Shown: one piece after another, positions 24,767-32,938 of the stretch
Numbering within the stretch: position 1 is the stretch's first letter
Layout: the number at the start of each line of letters is the position of its first letter
The notes under the pieces: generated by a model
Seen by the model: only the letters and a program-made list of their open reading frames with translations
The model's database searches: none
What the model was told of the DNA's origin: nothing
Made by a program: the position numbers and the translations under genes
From: UBA7477 sp045602925
GTDB taxonomy: Bacteria; Bacillota; Clostridia; Oscillospirales; Ruminococcaceae
Length of the DNA: 64,000 nucleotides
Assembly (NCBI GenBank): GCA_045602925.1
Contig: JAZSCN010000021.1
Span: 1 to 64,000 of the forward strand
Reading direction: 5' to 3'

Positions 24767-26728
24767 ATGACTTCGTACAACAAGCTTGTTAGAATAAGCC
24801 TTAGTGTTCGCCATTTCGGCAAGGACAAGGAGGCTGCCATAGCTACTATAGAAAATATAATAAGAACCTGCAAGGGCGTTTTCCCTGATGGTATAAAGGT
24901 TCTCGAATCAAACGTGTCAGGCTGTGAGCTGCTACTTTGCAGTGGCGCCTTCGACAACGACTACACCCAGAAAATCATTCTCGGTATCTCAAAGGATATC
25001 CTTGGTGACGTAGACGTAGCTTCAGTTATAAAGGTGTCGGTTTCTGACCTCGTTATAGATAAGAAGGATAAGGGCGACACTCCCGAGGCACTCAAGGAGA
25101 TTGAAAAGCTCGTAGGCTGCGAGGAATTCAAGGAGCTTGCAAGAGAGATTACCGCCATAGCTCCACAGATTATAAAGAACTCTACACAAAAGGTTTTTGC
25201 AAATCAGAGCTACCTTTTCTCTATAAACAGTGGTTGTGGTCTTTCAACAATCGTATCTCTTTTTGCAGAGCTTGTAAGCGAGCTGTCTGTTTTCAGCTTC
25301 TCCGACGAGCCTTACATAGTTGAAGAAACCCTGCGTCAGCGTGGCGTTGCTGAGGCTCCCGATGCCTACCTGGGCAAGCTTGCAAGTCTTAAAAACGGGC
25401 GTCAGCGCCGTGGCGGACAGCTTTACTGTATCGACATAAGCGAGTGGATCGGAAAAACCAACGACAAGGAATTCCGTGATATGCTCTCGCTCGCTGCCGA
25501 GCATACCGAAAACAACATTTTCATATTCCGTATTCCGTTTATCGAGGGCAACGTTCTTCGTGAGGTTCAGGAGAGCCTCAATGATATGCTCTTTACAAGA
25601 GAGGTTTCCTTCACTCCGTACAATATGCCACAGCTCAAGGAATGCGCCGAGAGGACTTTTTCTTCAAACGGCTATTCTATGGAAGACGGCGCTTGGGATG
25701 TTTTTGAAACAAGAATTGCCGAGGAAAAGAGCGACGGCAGGTTCTACGGCATAAACACCGTTCACAAGGTTGTCAATGAAATCATCTACAAAAAGCTTGT
25801 TGCGAATGTCCAGGATGGCAAGGAAGACACCGTCATCCGCAAGTCGGATATTATATCGCTTGCACAGAGCTACGGTCAGCGTGACAAGACAGCCGGTGAG
25901 CTTCTCTCTGAGCTTGTCGGTATGGAAGATATCAAGAATAAGGTTCAGGAGATTGTTAACCAGATAAAGGTTTCTCTCAAGAATGATATTGATTCTCCTT
26001 GCCTGCATATGCAATTTATCGGCAACCCCGGAACAGGCAAGACCACCGTTGCACGAATCGTCGGAAAGCTTCTTAAAGAAAACGGCGTGCTTCGTAACGG
26101 AGACTTCTTCGAGTATAGTGGTCGTGACTTCTGTGGAAAGTTTATAGGCGAAACTGCCCCTAAGACTGCTAGTATGTGTCGTGACGCATACGGCTCTGTG
26201 CTGTTTATCGACGAGGCGTACTCGCTCTATCGTGGCGATTCTGATTCAAGAGATTTCGGCAGAGAGGCACTCGACACTCTTATTGCACAGATGGAAAATC
26301 ATCGCACAGACTTTGTTGTAATTATGGCAGGCTACGCCGACGATATGGAAACTCTCATGAGTGGAAATATCGGTCTTAAGAGCCGTATGCCGTACACTAT
26401 ATCCTTCTCAAACTACACTCCGCCTGAGCTTTTCGAGATATTTAAAAAGCTACTCGCTGAGCATTTTGAGTATGACAGCAAGGTACTTTCAGAGGCTAAG
26501 GACTACTTTGAAAGCATACCCGAGAGTGTGCTTTCAGCAAAGGACTTCTCCAACGCTCGCTTTGTGCGTAACCTCTTTGAAAGAACCTGGAGTAAAGCGG
26601 CTATGCGTTCTAAGCTGCTTGGCGAAAATAAGTTTATCGTCACAGCCGAGGACTTTAAGCTTGCAACAGCCGAGAGAGAATTTTCTTCCATTATCGCAAA
26701 GAAGACTCGTTCACTTGGATTCAGATAA
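24767..26728 (+). CDS. CbxX/CfqX-type AAA+ ATPase with an unknown N-terminal region
   Basis: 653 residues from the ATG with AGGAGG six bases upstream. Residues 395-653 are a CbxX/SpoVK-type AAA+ module: LVGMEDIKNKVQEI, Walker A GNPGTGKTT near residue 420, Walker B VLFIDEAYSL near 480, and NARFVRNLFERTW as the arginine-finger helix. Such modules remodel or activate a partner protein. The first 390 residues match no domain I recognise. A stretch near residue 150 (FSINSGCGLSTIVSLFAEL) looks like a degenerate P-loop, so a second inactive ATPase domain is possible. The partner is not indicated by neighbours. Confidence 0.8.
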   Translation: MTSYNKLVRISLSVRHFGKDKEAAIATIENIIRTCKGVFPDGIKVLESNVSGCELLLCSGAFDNDYTQKIILGISKDILGDVDVASVIKVSVSDLVIDKKDKGDTPEALKEIEKLVGCEEFKELAREITAIAPQIIKNSTQKVFANQSYLFSINSGCGLSTIVSLFAELVSELSVFSFSDEPYIVEETLRQRGVAEAPDAYLGKLASLKNGRQRRGGQLYCIDISEWIGKTNDKEFRDMLSLAAEHTENNIFIFRIPFIEGNVLREVQESLNDMLFTREVSFTPYNMPQLKECAERTFSSNGYSMEDGAWDVFETRIAEEKSDGRFYGINTVHKVVNEIIYKKLVANVQDGKEDTVIRKSDIISLAQSYGQRDKTAGELLSELVGMEDIKNKVQEIVNQIKVSLKNDIDSPCLHMQFIGNPGTGKTTVARIVGKLLKENGVLRNGDFFEYSGRDFCGKFIGETAPKTASMCRDAYGSVLFIDEAYSLYRGDSDSRDFGREALDTLIAQMENHRTDFVVIMAGYADDMETLMSGNIGLKSRMPYTISFSNYTPPELFEIFKKLLAEHFEYDSKVLSEAKDYFESIPESVLSAKDFSNARFVRNLFERTWSKAAMRSKLLGENKFIVTAEDFKLATAEREFSSIIAKKTRSLGFR

Positions 26729-26735
26729 TAATTAT

Positions 26736-26761
26736 AGCCTGCAAGGTTTATTCCCTGCAGG
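26736..26761 (+). terminator. Terminator of the AAA+ ATPase gene
   Basis: GCCTGCA and TGCAGGC pair and are followed by TTTTCTTTT, just past the stop codon. Confidence 0.75.
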
Positions 26762-26781
26762 CTTTTCTTTTGCATAAAAAT

Positions 26782-26810
26782 ACTGCCTGCTGAGAATTAC
26801 TCGGCAGGCA
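26782..26810 (-). terminator. Terminator of the cytidylate-kinase-like gene
   Basis: CTGCCTGC and GGCAGGCAG form the stem; on the minus strand it runs into TATTTTTATG. Confidence 0.7.
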
Positions 26811-26823
26811 GTTCGCTTTTATG

Positions 26824-27447
26824 TTATTCTAAATTTTCCTTCATATCAATATATCTCTTCATAATCTCTACTGCGCCGTCAATGCCGGTCTTTGAAGAGT
26901 TGATGCAAAGGTCATAGTTCTTAGCCTCGCCCCACTTTAAGTCTGTGTAGTAGTTAAAGTAGCTTGCACGACGCTTGTCGGTCTTTCTTATAAAATCCTC
27001 GACCTTGTTCTTTTCAATATCGTATCTTTCAAGAATACGCTTTTTCTTCTCGATGATGTTACCTGTTACAAAGAAGTTCACAACATTAGGATTATCTCTG
27101 AGAACATAGTCTGCACATCTGCCGACAATAACGCAAGGTTCCTGAGCAAGTGCTTTTATAGCCTCAAACTGTGCTAAGAAAATCTTATGGTTAAGTGGCA
27201 TTTCGCCCGATGTAAGCCTGCCGTCAGAGCTTGGAGTATATGTGCCCATAACAAGAGAATATAGCAGACTTCCTGTGTAAGACTCATCATGCTTAACAAA
27301 GAGGTCCTCGCATATTCCGCTACGCTTTGCAGCTACGCCTAATAACTCCTTATCATAAAACGGTATGCCGAGCTGCTTAGCAAGCTCCTTACCGATTGCA
27401 TGACCTCCACTACCGAATTCACGGCTGATTGTAATAACAGTTTTCAT
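26824..27447 (-). CDS. Cytidylate kinase-like family protein
   Basis: 207 residues with the opening MKTVITISREFGSGGHAIGK. This holds the P-loop variant REFGSGG of the cytidylate_kin2 (AAA_26) family. FYDKELL and VIVGRCADYVL follow, and the C-terminal half carries the lid-like KRRASYFNYYTDLKWG. Proteins of this type are widespread in clostridia beside, not instead of, a normal Cmk, and their substrate is unsettled. GGAGG precedes the ATG. It is flanked by its own terminator. Confidence 0.88.
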   Translation of the reverse strand: MKTVITISREFGSGGHAIGKELAKQLGIPFYDKELLGVAAKRSGICEDLFVKHDESYTGSLLYSLVMGTYTPSSDGRLTSGEMPLNHKIFLAQFEAIKALAQEPCVIVGRCADYVLRDNPNVVNFFVTGNIIEKKKRILERYDIEKNKVEDFIRKTDKRRASYFNYYTDLKWGEAKNYDLCINSSKTGIDGAVEIMKRYIDMKENLE

Positions 27448-27609
27448 ATGCGTTCCCTCCGCTTCAAAAGTATTCTTGGTATATATATTATATCACATTT
27501 TTCTCATTAAGTATACAATTATTCACGCGTCGATATAACAAATTTGTCCTAATGTTTTTGTGCATTGTTCACAGTGTCTGCAACAACTCGCCTTGAGATG
27601 CATATAATG

Positions 27610-28092
27610 TTACAGGTCGGCGTGCGCACAGAAAACGCCCTTGTCAGTTATGTCTATATAGCCGTAGGACGCCTTTTTAAAATCTCTTGGAGAAGACGCA
27701 CTACCGGGATTCATAATATATATTCCGTCGTCGTATTCAAGATGCCTGCAATGAGTGTGCCCGAATAACATAACATTAATTTCGTTTTCCTTCGCAAGAT
27801 AAAAAAGTCTGTCGGTAGAATACTTCACTCCGTGGTTGTGGCCGTGGGTGAACATAATTCTCACACCGTCAACCGATAGAATGTCTACATCTGGAGCAGA
27901 CGACATAAAATCGCAGTTGCCCCTAACGTTGTAAATTCTCTTGTCGGGATACCTCTCACGCATACGGTCAAGCTCACGCTCTCCGTCGCCTAAAAATACA
28001 TACGCATAGGCGTCCTTCTCAAGAATTTCTCTCATGGCACTCTCCCTGCCGTGAGTATCAGAAAAGACTATTATTCTTTTTGAAGCAGGCAT
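27610..28092 (-). CDS. YfcE/MJ0936-type metallophosphodiesterase
   Basis: 160 residues, the normal length for the family. The metal-binding motifs are intact: VFSDTHG (DxH), FLGDGERE (GDxxx), RGNCDF (GNxD), FTHGH and FGHTHC (GHTH). These enzymes hydrolyse phosphodiesters, and the physiological substrate is generally unknown. A GGGGGCGAGG site precedes the ATG. It is divergent from the 28168 gene cluster. Soluble and cytoplasmic. Confidence 0.9.
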   Translation of the reverse strand: MPASKRIIVFSDTHGRESAMREILEKDAYAYVFLGDGERELDRMRERYPDKRIYNVRGNCDFMSSAPDVDILSVDGVRIMFTHGHNHGVKYSTDRLFYLAKENEINVMLFGHTHCRHLEYDDGIYIMNPGSASSPRDFKKASYGYIDITDKGVFCAHADL

Positions 28093-28167
28093 AACCCTCG
28101 CCCCCTTTTATTACTTCGCAATTAGATTTTAACATATTACACAACTAATTTCAAGGAGGATACAGCT

Positions 28168-28407
28168 ATGACACCACTAAACGAAAAGATTAAAAACCAG
28201 ATGCTAAAAAACGTATCGCAAAAAACCGGCATGACAGAAGCTGAGCTAAAGGAAGCTTTAGAGAGTGGAAAGCTCGATTCGTTCACTAAGGGAATGTCGC
28301 AAGGCGATATAGAAAAGCTGACAAGTGCGCTTTCTAACCCCTCGCTTGCACAAAAAATACTCTCGACTCCGCAGGCACAGGAGATTATAAAGAAGCTGAA
28401 ATCCTAG
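28168..28407 (+). CDS. Small helical protein, first of a three-gene cluster
   Basis: 79 residues, predicted all helical, with no signal or membrane segment. The C-terminus LSNPSLAQKILSTPQAQEII is a repeated helix-turn pattern. AAGGAGG precedes the ATG. It is followed 33 bp later by a gene for a 126-residue protein and then a 98-residue protein, all on the same strand and leading to zapA. No known domain. The cluster position next to the division gene is the only hint at function. Confidence 0.75.
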   Translation: MTPLNEKIKNQMLKNVSQKTGMTEAELKEALESGKLDSFTKGMSQGDIEKLTSALSNPSLAQKILSTPQAQEIIKKLKS

Positions 28408-28440
28408 TGTAATTTCTAAAAAAGAAGGGAGGTCGACAGC

Positions 28441-28821
28441 TTGGACGACCTTATGCAAAAGCTTCAGGGTATACTCAGCGATAAAGAAAGCATGAAACAG
28501 CTAAGCGAGCTTGCGCAGATGTTCTCTCAGGGCGAAGGAAGTTCTGCACCCGACCTTTCTTCTACAATGAATAGCCCTCCCCCACCCAAGCCCGCCGAGC
28601 CGGAAATCGACTTCTCAAAGCTTATGGCTCTGCAAAAGGTTTTCTCTAAGGCGAGCGTGCCGGATAAAAACAGAGATTTTCTTCTTGCGCTAAAGCCACT
28701 TTTGAAGGAAGAAACACAAAAGAAAATCGACAGGCTTATTACGATTTTCAGGCTACTTAATATTCTGCCGATTATTAAAGAAATGAAGCTTTTGGGAGGT
28801 GACGGGCTTGGCATCATATAA
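28441..28821 (+). CDS. Uncharacterised protein with a Pro-rich hinge
   Basis: 126 residues from a TTG start with GGGAGG eight bases upstream. The N-terminal helix (LMQKLQGILSDKESMKQLSE) is followed by a Pro-rich hinge near residue 45 (SPPPPKPAEP). A helical region follows with KNRDFLLALKPLLKEETQKK and LLNILPIIKEMKLLGG. The last block resembles a family of small clostridial proteins without assigned function. The end overlaps the ribosome binding site and start of the next gene, so translation is coupled. Confidence 0.75.
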   Translation: MDDLMQKLQGILSDKESMKQLSELAQMFSQGEGSSAPDLSSTMNSPPPPKPAEPEIDFSKLMALQKVFSKASVPDKNRDFLLALKPLLKEETQKKIDRLITIFRLLNILPIIKEMKLLGGDGLGII

Positions 28822-29101
28822 CGAGCAGGACAGCTTTGACAGAATGCAAAGAGAAGCAGTCGAGCGTGTAAGAGAAATGCAAAGACGTGCGCAGGGCATA
28901 AGTGCACAGCCTAGCCACAGTCACGAAAGCGAGCCTCCACCCAAACCCGATATCCCACCAAAAGAAGTCGGCCTTGCCTCGCTGCTTTCTGACATTAAAA
29001 TTGATGAAGAAAAGGCGCTGATTGGGCTTTTAATCTATGTGCTTTATAAAAACGGCTGCGACTCAAAGCTTATGCTCGCACTCGGATATCTCCTTCTTTG
29101 A
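28808..29101 (+). CDS. Small protein with a hydrophobic C-terminus, third of the cluster
   Basis: About 97 residues. I prefer the TTG at 28808, which has GGGAGG eight bases upstream, over the GTG at 28799, which overlaps that site. The N-terminal half is charged (DRMQREAVERVREMQRRAQG), then comes a Pro-rich hinge (EPPPKPDIPPKE). The C-terminus is amphipathic or membrane-associating (ALIGLLIYVLYKNGCDSKLM). It overlaps the preceding gene. I recall small Clostridia proteins of similar plan, but none with a role. Confidence 0.72.
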   Translation: MASYNEQDSFDRMQREAVERVREMQRRAQGISAQPSHSHESEPPPKPDIPPKEVGLASLLSDIKIDEEKALIGLLIYVLYKNGCDSKLMLALGYLLL

Positions 29102-29130
29102 AAAAAGTTTTGATAACTTGATAAAAAGTC

Positions 29131-29159
29131 TTTTAATCCGACTTAAACTGTGCTATAAT
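29131..29159 (+). promoter_or_regulatory. Promoter of the zapA operon
   Basis: An extended -10 TGCTATAAT (29154-29159 core) has a weak TTTTAA 17 bp upstream. It lies about 50 bp before the zapA ATG. Confidence 0.45.
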
Positions 29160-29207
29160 AAACTAAATAGTACTCGTTTTATAGAACTATAAGAAAGGTC
29201 GGATTTT

Positions 29208-29579
29208 ATGAACAACACCGTCAAGATTAGAGTTTTCGGTAAGGACTATATCCTCAACACCGAAGAAACAGAAACCTACGCGCTTAAGCTTTCTGCACTT
29301 TTGAACCAAAAGCTTGAGAAGGTTGTAAAGAGCTCATCGAGTATGTCAAAGCTCGATGCCGCTGTGCTTGTTGCGCTCGACAGCGTTGACGAAGCTTACA
29401 AGGCAAGTGCAAACCTTGAGAATATCCGTATCCAGATTAAGAAATATGCCGACGAGGCAGATAGAGCCAAGGAACAGGTAGCCAGCCTCGAGGAAGAAAA
29501 CAAGGCTCTTACAGAAAAGCTTTCTGCGCTGGAAAAAGAAATCGCTGTCAGAAAAGCTCTTAACCCAAGAAAGCTTTAA
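29208..29579 (+). CDS. zapA: Cell division protein ZapA
   Basis: 123 residues. The N-terminal domain begins NTVKIRVFGKDYILNTEE and is followed by a C-terminal coiled coil of about 50 residues (ADRAKEQVASLEEENKALTE). This is the plan of ZapA, which cross-links FtsZ protofilaments at mid-cell. AAAGG precedes the ATG. Two bases after its stop the U32 gene starts, an arrangement often seen in clostridia. Confidence 0.9.
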   Translation: MNNTVKIRVFGKDYILNTEETETYALKLSALLNQKLEKVVKSSSSMSKLDAAVLVALDSVDEAYKASANLENIRIQIKKYADEADRAKEQVASLEEENKALTEKLSALEKEIAVRKALNPRKL

Positions 29580-29581
29580 TA

Positions 29582-31606
29582 ATGGCTGAGATACTATCGC
29601 CCTGCGGGAGTGCCCAGTCTGTCGAGGCGGCACTCGGCTGTGGCTGTGACGCAATATATGTCGGCTCTGAAGTTTTTTCGGCCAGACAAAACGCCAAGAA
29701 CTTTACATACGACGAGCTAAAAGAAGCTATAGAAACCTGCCATAGAAACGGCGTGCTTGTATACCAGGCGATAAACACGCTGTTCTTTGACAGCCAGCTC
29801 AAAGATGTTATAACAGAGCTTAAAAACGCCTGCGAACTCGGTGTTGATGCAATAATCACACAGGATTTAGGCATTATCGGACTTGTAAAAAAGCTATGCC
29901 CGAGCCTGCCTATACACGCCTCGACGCAAATGAGCATTCACACAAAAAACGGCGTGCTTCTTATGAAGGAGCTCGGCTTTTCACGAGTTGTGGTGTCAAG
30001 AGAATTATCGCTTGATACCTTAAGTGAGCTGTGTCGCCAAGGAGTCGAAATTGAAGCCTTCGTGCACGGCGCACTTTGTATGTCCGTTTCGGGACAGTGC
30101 TATATGTCAGCTCTTATCGGCTCGAGAAGTGCAAATCGTGGTCTTTGTGCACAGGCATGCAGACTGCCCTTCTCGGCTTGTGATAACGGTAGCTGTGACC
30201 TTTCGCTAAAGGATATGTCGCACATCTCGTACGCCGGAAAGCTAAAGGAAATCGGTGTCGCCTCTCTTAAAATAGAAGGCAGAATGAAGCGCCCTGAGTA
30301 TGTCGCAGCCTCTACAAACGCTTGCAGGCTGTCACTTGACGGCAAGGAATACGACGACGAGCTTCTTAGAGCCGTTTTCTCAAGAAGTGGCTTTACTAAC
30401 GGCTATATCGAAGGAAAGCTCGGCAGAGATATGTTCGGCACAAGAGGCAAGGATGACGTTACTTCTGCAAAGGACGCCTTCCCAAAGCTTCACGAGCTTT
30501 ACAGAAAACCGTATAAGCGCTTCACTATAGACTTTGATGTTACTGTAAAAAACAGCGAGCCTGTGCAGGTTTTAGCTAAGAGCAGCGACGGATTATTCAC
30601 TACCATAATCGGTGAAGAGCCGGAAAAAGCAATTAACAGAGAGCTCACGCGCGAGCTTTTGGAAAAGCAGCTTTCAAGACTCGGCTCGACCATATATACC
30701 CTCGGCAACGTTAACTGCGATATAGGGGCAGGGCTCACAGTATCGCCTTCTGCACTAAACGAGCTTCGCAGACGTGCGTGTGACGAGCTTGACTCACAAA
30801 GAGCTACATCCAACAACAAGGCACGGTTTTCGCCTTGCGAGATAAAAAAGCCTTCTAAATTCACAAGCGACAAGCAAACTCTCAGGCTCGACCTGCGCTA
30901 CGCTTCACAGCTTGAGGGCCTAGAGCTTGACGGCATAGAGCTTGTATCATTGCCACTTAGCGAAATAAGCAAGCTTGATACAATTTCTCCAAAGCTTTCA
31001 GCGTATATGCCACGCTTTGACTTTGACGAAAAAGCCACAGCAGAACTCTTGTCTAAGCTTTGTGACAGAGGACTTAAGCATATAACAGCAACAAACCTCT
31101 CACACATCTATACTGCAAGAGGTTATGATGTTACTATGCACGCAGACTTTGGACTAAACGTGACAAACTCATATTCTGCCGAGGCTTTGGCAGAGCTTGG
31201 TGTAAGCGATATAGTCGCATCCTTTGAGCTTACTGCTAAGCAGCTTTGTGCGATATCCTCGCCTATACCAATGGGAGCGATTGTTTTTGGAAGATTGCCT
31301 TCAATGCTCACCGTCAACTGCCCTGTAAAGCAAGCTGTCGGCTGTAAGAATTGCACGGGCAGACTCACCGACAGAACGGGCAGAAGCTTTGAAATATGCT
31401 GTCACAAGGACTACGTAGAAGTCTTAAACTGCGAGCCTCTCTACCTTGCAGACAAGCTTTCAGACTTTAGCAGTCTTAAGTTTATAACCCTTAAGTTCCA
31501 CAAGGAAAAGCCTTCGGAGATTTCTGATATTCTTAGAAGCTACAGACTTTGTGCAGAGCCTCAGGGCAAAATTACAAGAGGCCTATACTACAGAGGAATA
31601 ATATAA
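29582..31606 (+). CDS. U32 family peptidase-like protein, long form
   Basis: 674 residues. The U32 TIM-barrel-like part opens with LSPCGSAQSVEAAL and carries ASTQMSIHTKNG, HGALCMSVSGQCYMS and RGLCAQACR. The conserved Cys set there probably binds an iron-sulphur cluster. The C-terminal half matches the DUF3656-bearing long form and adds more Cys (CPVKQAVGCKNC, ICCHK). Characterised relatives (RlhA, TrhP) hydroxylate RNA bases using prephenate-derived chemistry; others were called collagenases, probably wrongly for this type. It directly follows zapA and probably shares its transcript. Confidence 0.9.
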   Translation: MAEILSPCGSAQSVEAALGCGCDAIYVGSEVFSARQNAKNFTYDELKEAIETCHRNGVLVYQAINTLFFDSQLKDVITELKNACELGVDAIITQDLGIIGLVKKLCPSLPIHASTQMSIHTKNGVLLMKELGFSRVVVSRELSLDTLSELCRQGVEIEAFVHGALCMSVSGQCYMSALIGSRSANRGLCAQACRLPFSACDNGSCDLSLKDMSHISYAGKLKEIGVASLKIEGRMKRPEYVAASTNACRLSLDGKEYDDELLRAVFSRSGFTNGYIEGKLGRDMFGTRGKDDVTSAKDAFPKLHELYRKPYKRFTIDFDVTVKNSEPVQVLAKSSDGLFTTIIGEEPEKAINRELTRELLEKQLSRLGSTIYTLGNVNCDIGAGLTVSPSALNELRRRACDELDSQRATSNNKARFSPCEIKKPSKFTSDKQTLRLDLRYASQLEGLELDGIELVSLPLSEISKLDTISPKLSAYMPRFDFDEKATAELLSKLCDRGLKHITATNLSHIYTARGYDVTMHADFGLNVTNSYSAEALAELGVSDIVASFELTAKQLCAISSPIPMGAIVFGRLPSMLTVNCPVKQAVGCKNCTGRLTDRTGRSFEICCHKDYVEVLNCEPLYLADKLSDFSSLKFITLKFHKEKPSEISDILRSYRLCAEPQGKITRGLYYRGII

Positions 31607-31624
31607 AAACGGAGCTGAACTGAA

Positions 31625-32068
31625 TTGACACTTAAAATCAAAAAGCTTAATGAAAATGCAATTATCCCAAAGCGAGCTACATCGGGTAGTGCAGGTTATG
31701 ACCTTTCAGCCTGCCTTGCTGAGCCTATCGAGATAAAGCCAGGCGAGATTAAGAAGATTTCTACCGGCATAAGCTGTGAGCTTGTAAGCGACATAGACGC
31801 GGTACTTCTCATCTATGCAAGAAGCTCGCTTGCAACGAAGCACGGCATTACCCTCGCTAACTGCGTCGGCGTTGTCGATAGCGATTATCGTGGAGAAATC
31901 CTCGTCGCAATGATTAATCATTCTACCGAGCCTTACACTATTACCCATGGCGAGAGAATTGCCCAGCTTGTTATAACACCGGTACTGCTGCCCACAGTCG
32001 AAGAAGCAAGCGAGCTTACCGACACACAGCGTGGTGAGGGTGGCTTTGGCTCGACCGGAAAAGCATAG
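31625..32068 (+). CDS. dut: dUTP diphosphatase
   Basis: 147 residues from a TTG start with a GGAG site. It hydrolyses dUTP to dUMP and diphosphate, keeping uracil out of DNA and feeding thymidylate synthesis. All five trimeric dUTPase motifs are present, including ATSGSAGYDL (1), YARSSLATKHG (2), GVVDSDYRGEI (3, catalytic Asp) and the P-loop-like RGEGGFGSTG (5). It is 18 bp downstream of the U32 gene, in the same run of genes. Confidence 0.96.
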   Translation: MTLKIKKLNENAIIPKRATSGSAGYDLSACLAEPIEIKPGEIKKISTGISCELVSDIDAVLLIYARSSLATKHGITLANCVGVVDSDYRGEILVAMINHSTEPYTITHGERIAQLVITPVLLPTVEEASELTDTQRGEGGFGSTGKA

Positions 32069-32086
32069 TCACAAGGAGAAAAGAAA

Positions 32087-32938
32087 ATGTCTGACTTAAG
32101 AGAAATAGACGTATCTCTCATAAGAGATACTATCTCACAGCTTTGTATCAAAGCAAATCTCTATCTCCCAAAGGATTTAGAGGACTGCATAAGCTGTGCG
32201 AGAAGCTGCGAGCAGTCGATAGTCGGCAAGGGCGTTTTTGATGACCTTATTGACAATATCGAGGCTGCAAAAAAAGAACAAATCGCAATCTGTCAGGACT
32301 GCGGTATGGCTGTAATATTTATTGATATAGGTCAGGATGTGCACTTTATCGGTGGAAGCCTCTATGACGCAATCAACGATGGCGTTGCTGACGGCTACAC
32401 TAAGGGCAATCTGCGCTCATCGGTTGTTTCTGACCCACTAGAGAGAGTCAACACCGGCAACAACACTCCCGCTGTTATTCACACAAGAATAGTAGAAGGC
32501 AGCAAGGTTAGTATTACCGTTGCACCGAAGGGCTTTGGTAGTGAGAATATGTCCTCGCTTAAAATGTTCACGCCGTCGGCTACTACTGATGATATTATAA
32601 ACTTTGTTGTGGATACCGTTGCAAAGGCAGGCTCTAACCCTTGCCCACCGATTGTTGTCGGGGTAGGCATTGGTGGCGATTTTGAAAAGTGCGCTTACCT
32701 TGCTAAAAAGGCACTTTGCAGAAGTGTTTCAAAGAGAAACGAAAAGGAATTATACCGTGAGCTCGAAGAAAAAATGCTGGAGAAAATCAATCTCCTCGGC
32801 ATAGGCCCTCAGGGCTTCGGTGGAACTGTGACAGCACTTTGTGTTAATATTGAGCAGGCTCCGACGCACATCGCAGGCCTGCCGGTATCGGTCAACGTAG
32901 GCTGTCACGTCACAAGACACGCTCACGCAGAGCTATAA
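32087..32938 (+). CDS. fumA: Class I fumarate hydratase, alpha (N-terminal) subunit
   Basis: 283 residues, the usual size of the alpha subunit of two-part iron-sulphur fumarases or tartrate dehydratases (TtdA/FumA-N). Cluster cysteines are visible in ICQDCGM and NPCPPIVVGVGIGG, and GPQGFGG is typical. The enzyme interconverts fumarate and malate. The beta subunit gene usually follows directly; here the next gene is convergent and unrelated, so the partner must be elsewhere or missing. AAGGAG precedes the ATG. The 3' end overlaps the convergent carrier gene by 29 bp. Confidence 0.9.
   Translation: MSDLREIDVSLIRDTISQLCIKANLYLPKDLEDCISCARSCEQSIVGKGVFDDLIDNIEAAKKEQIAICQDCGMAVIFIDIGQDVHFIGGSLYDAINDGVADGYTKGNLRSSVVSDPLERVNTGNNTPAVIHTRIVEGSKVSITVAPKGFGSENMSSLKMFTPSATTDDIINFVVDTVAKAGSNPCPPIVVGVGIGGDFEKCAYLAKKALCRSVSKRNEKELYRELEEKMLEKINLLGIGPQGFGGTVTALCVNIEQAPTHIAGLPVSVNVGCHVTRHAHAEL

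Noticed and set aside
23848..24957. 369-residue frame around the uracil-DNA glycosylase
   Set aside because: The first 146 residues overlap the divergent AAA+ gene and the 34-residue peptide gene and are not protein-like; the start at 24519 gives a normal-length enzyme.
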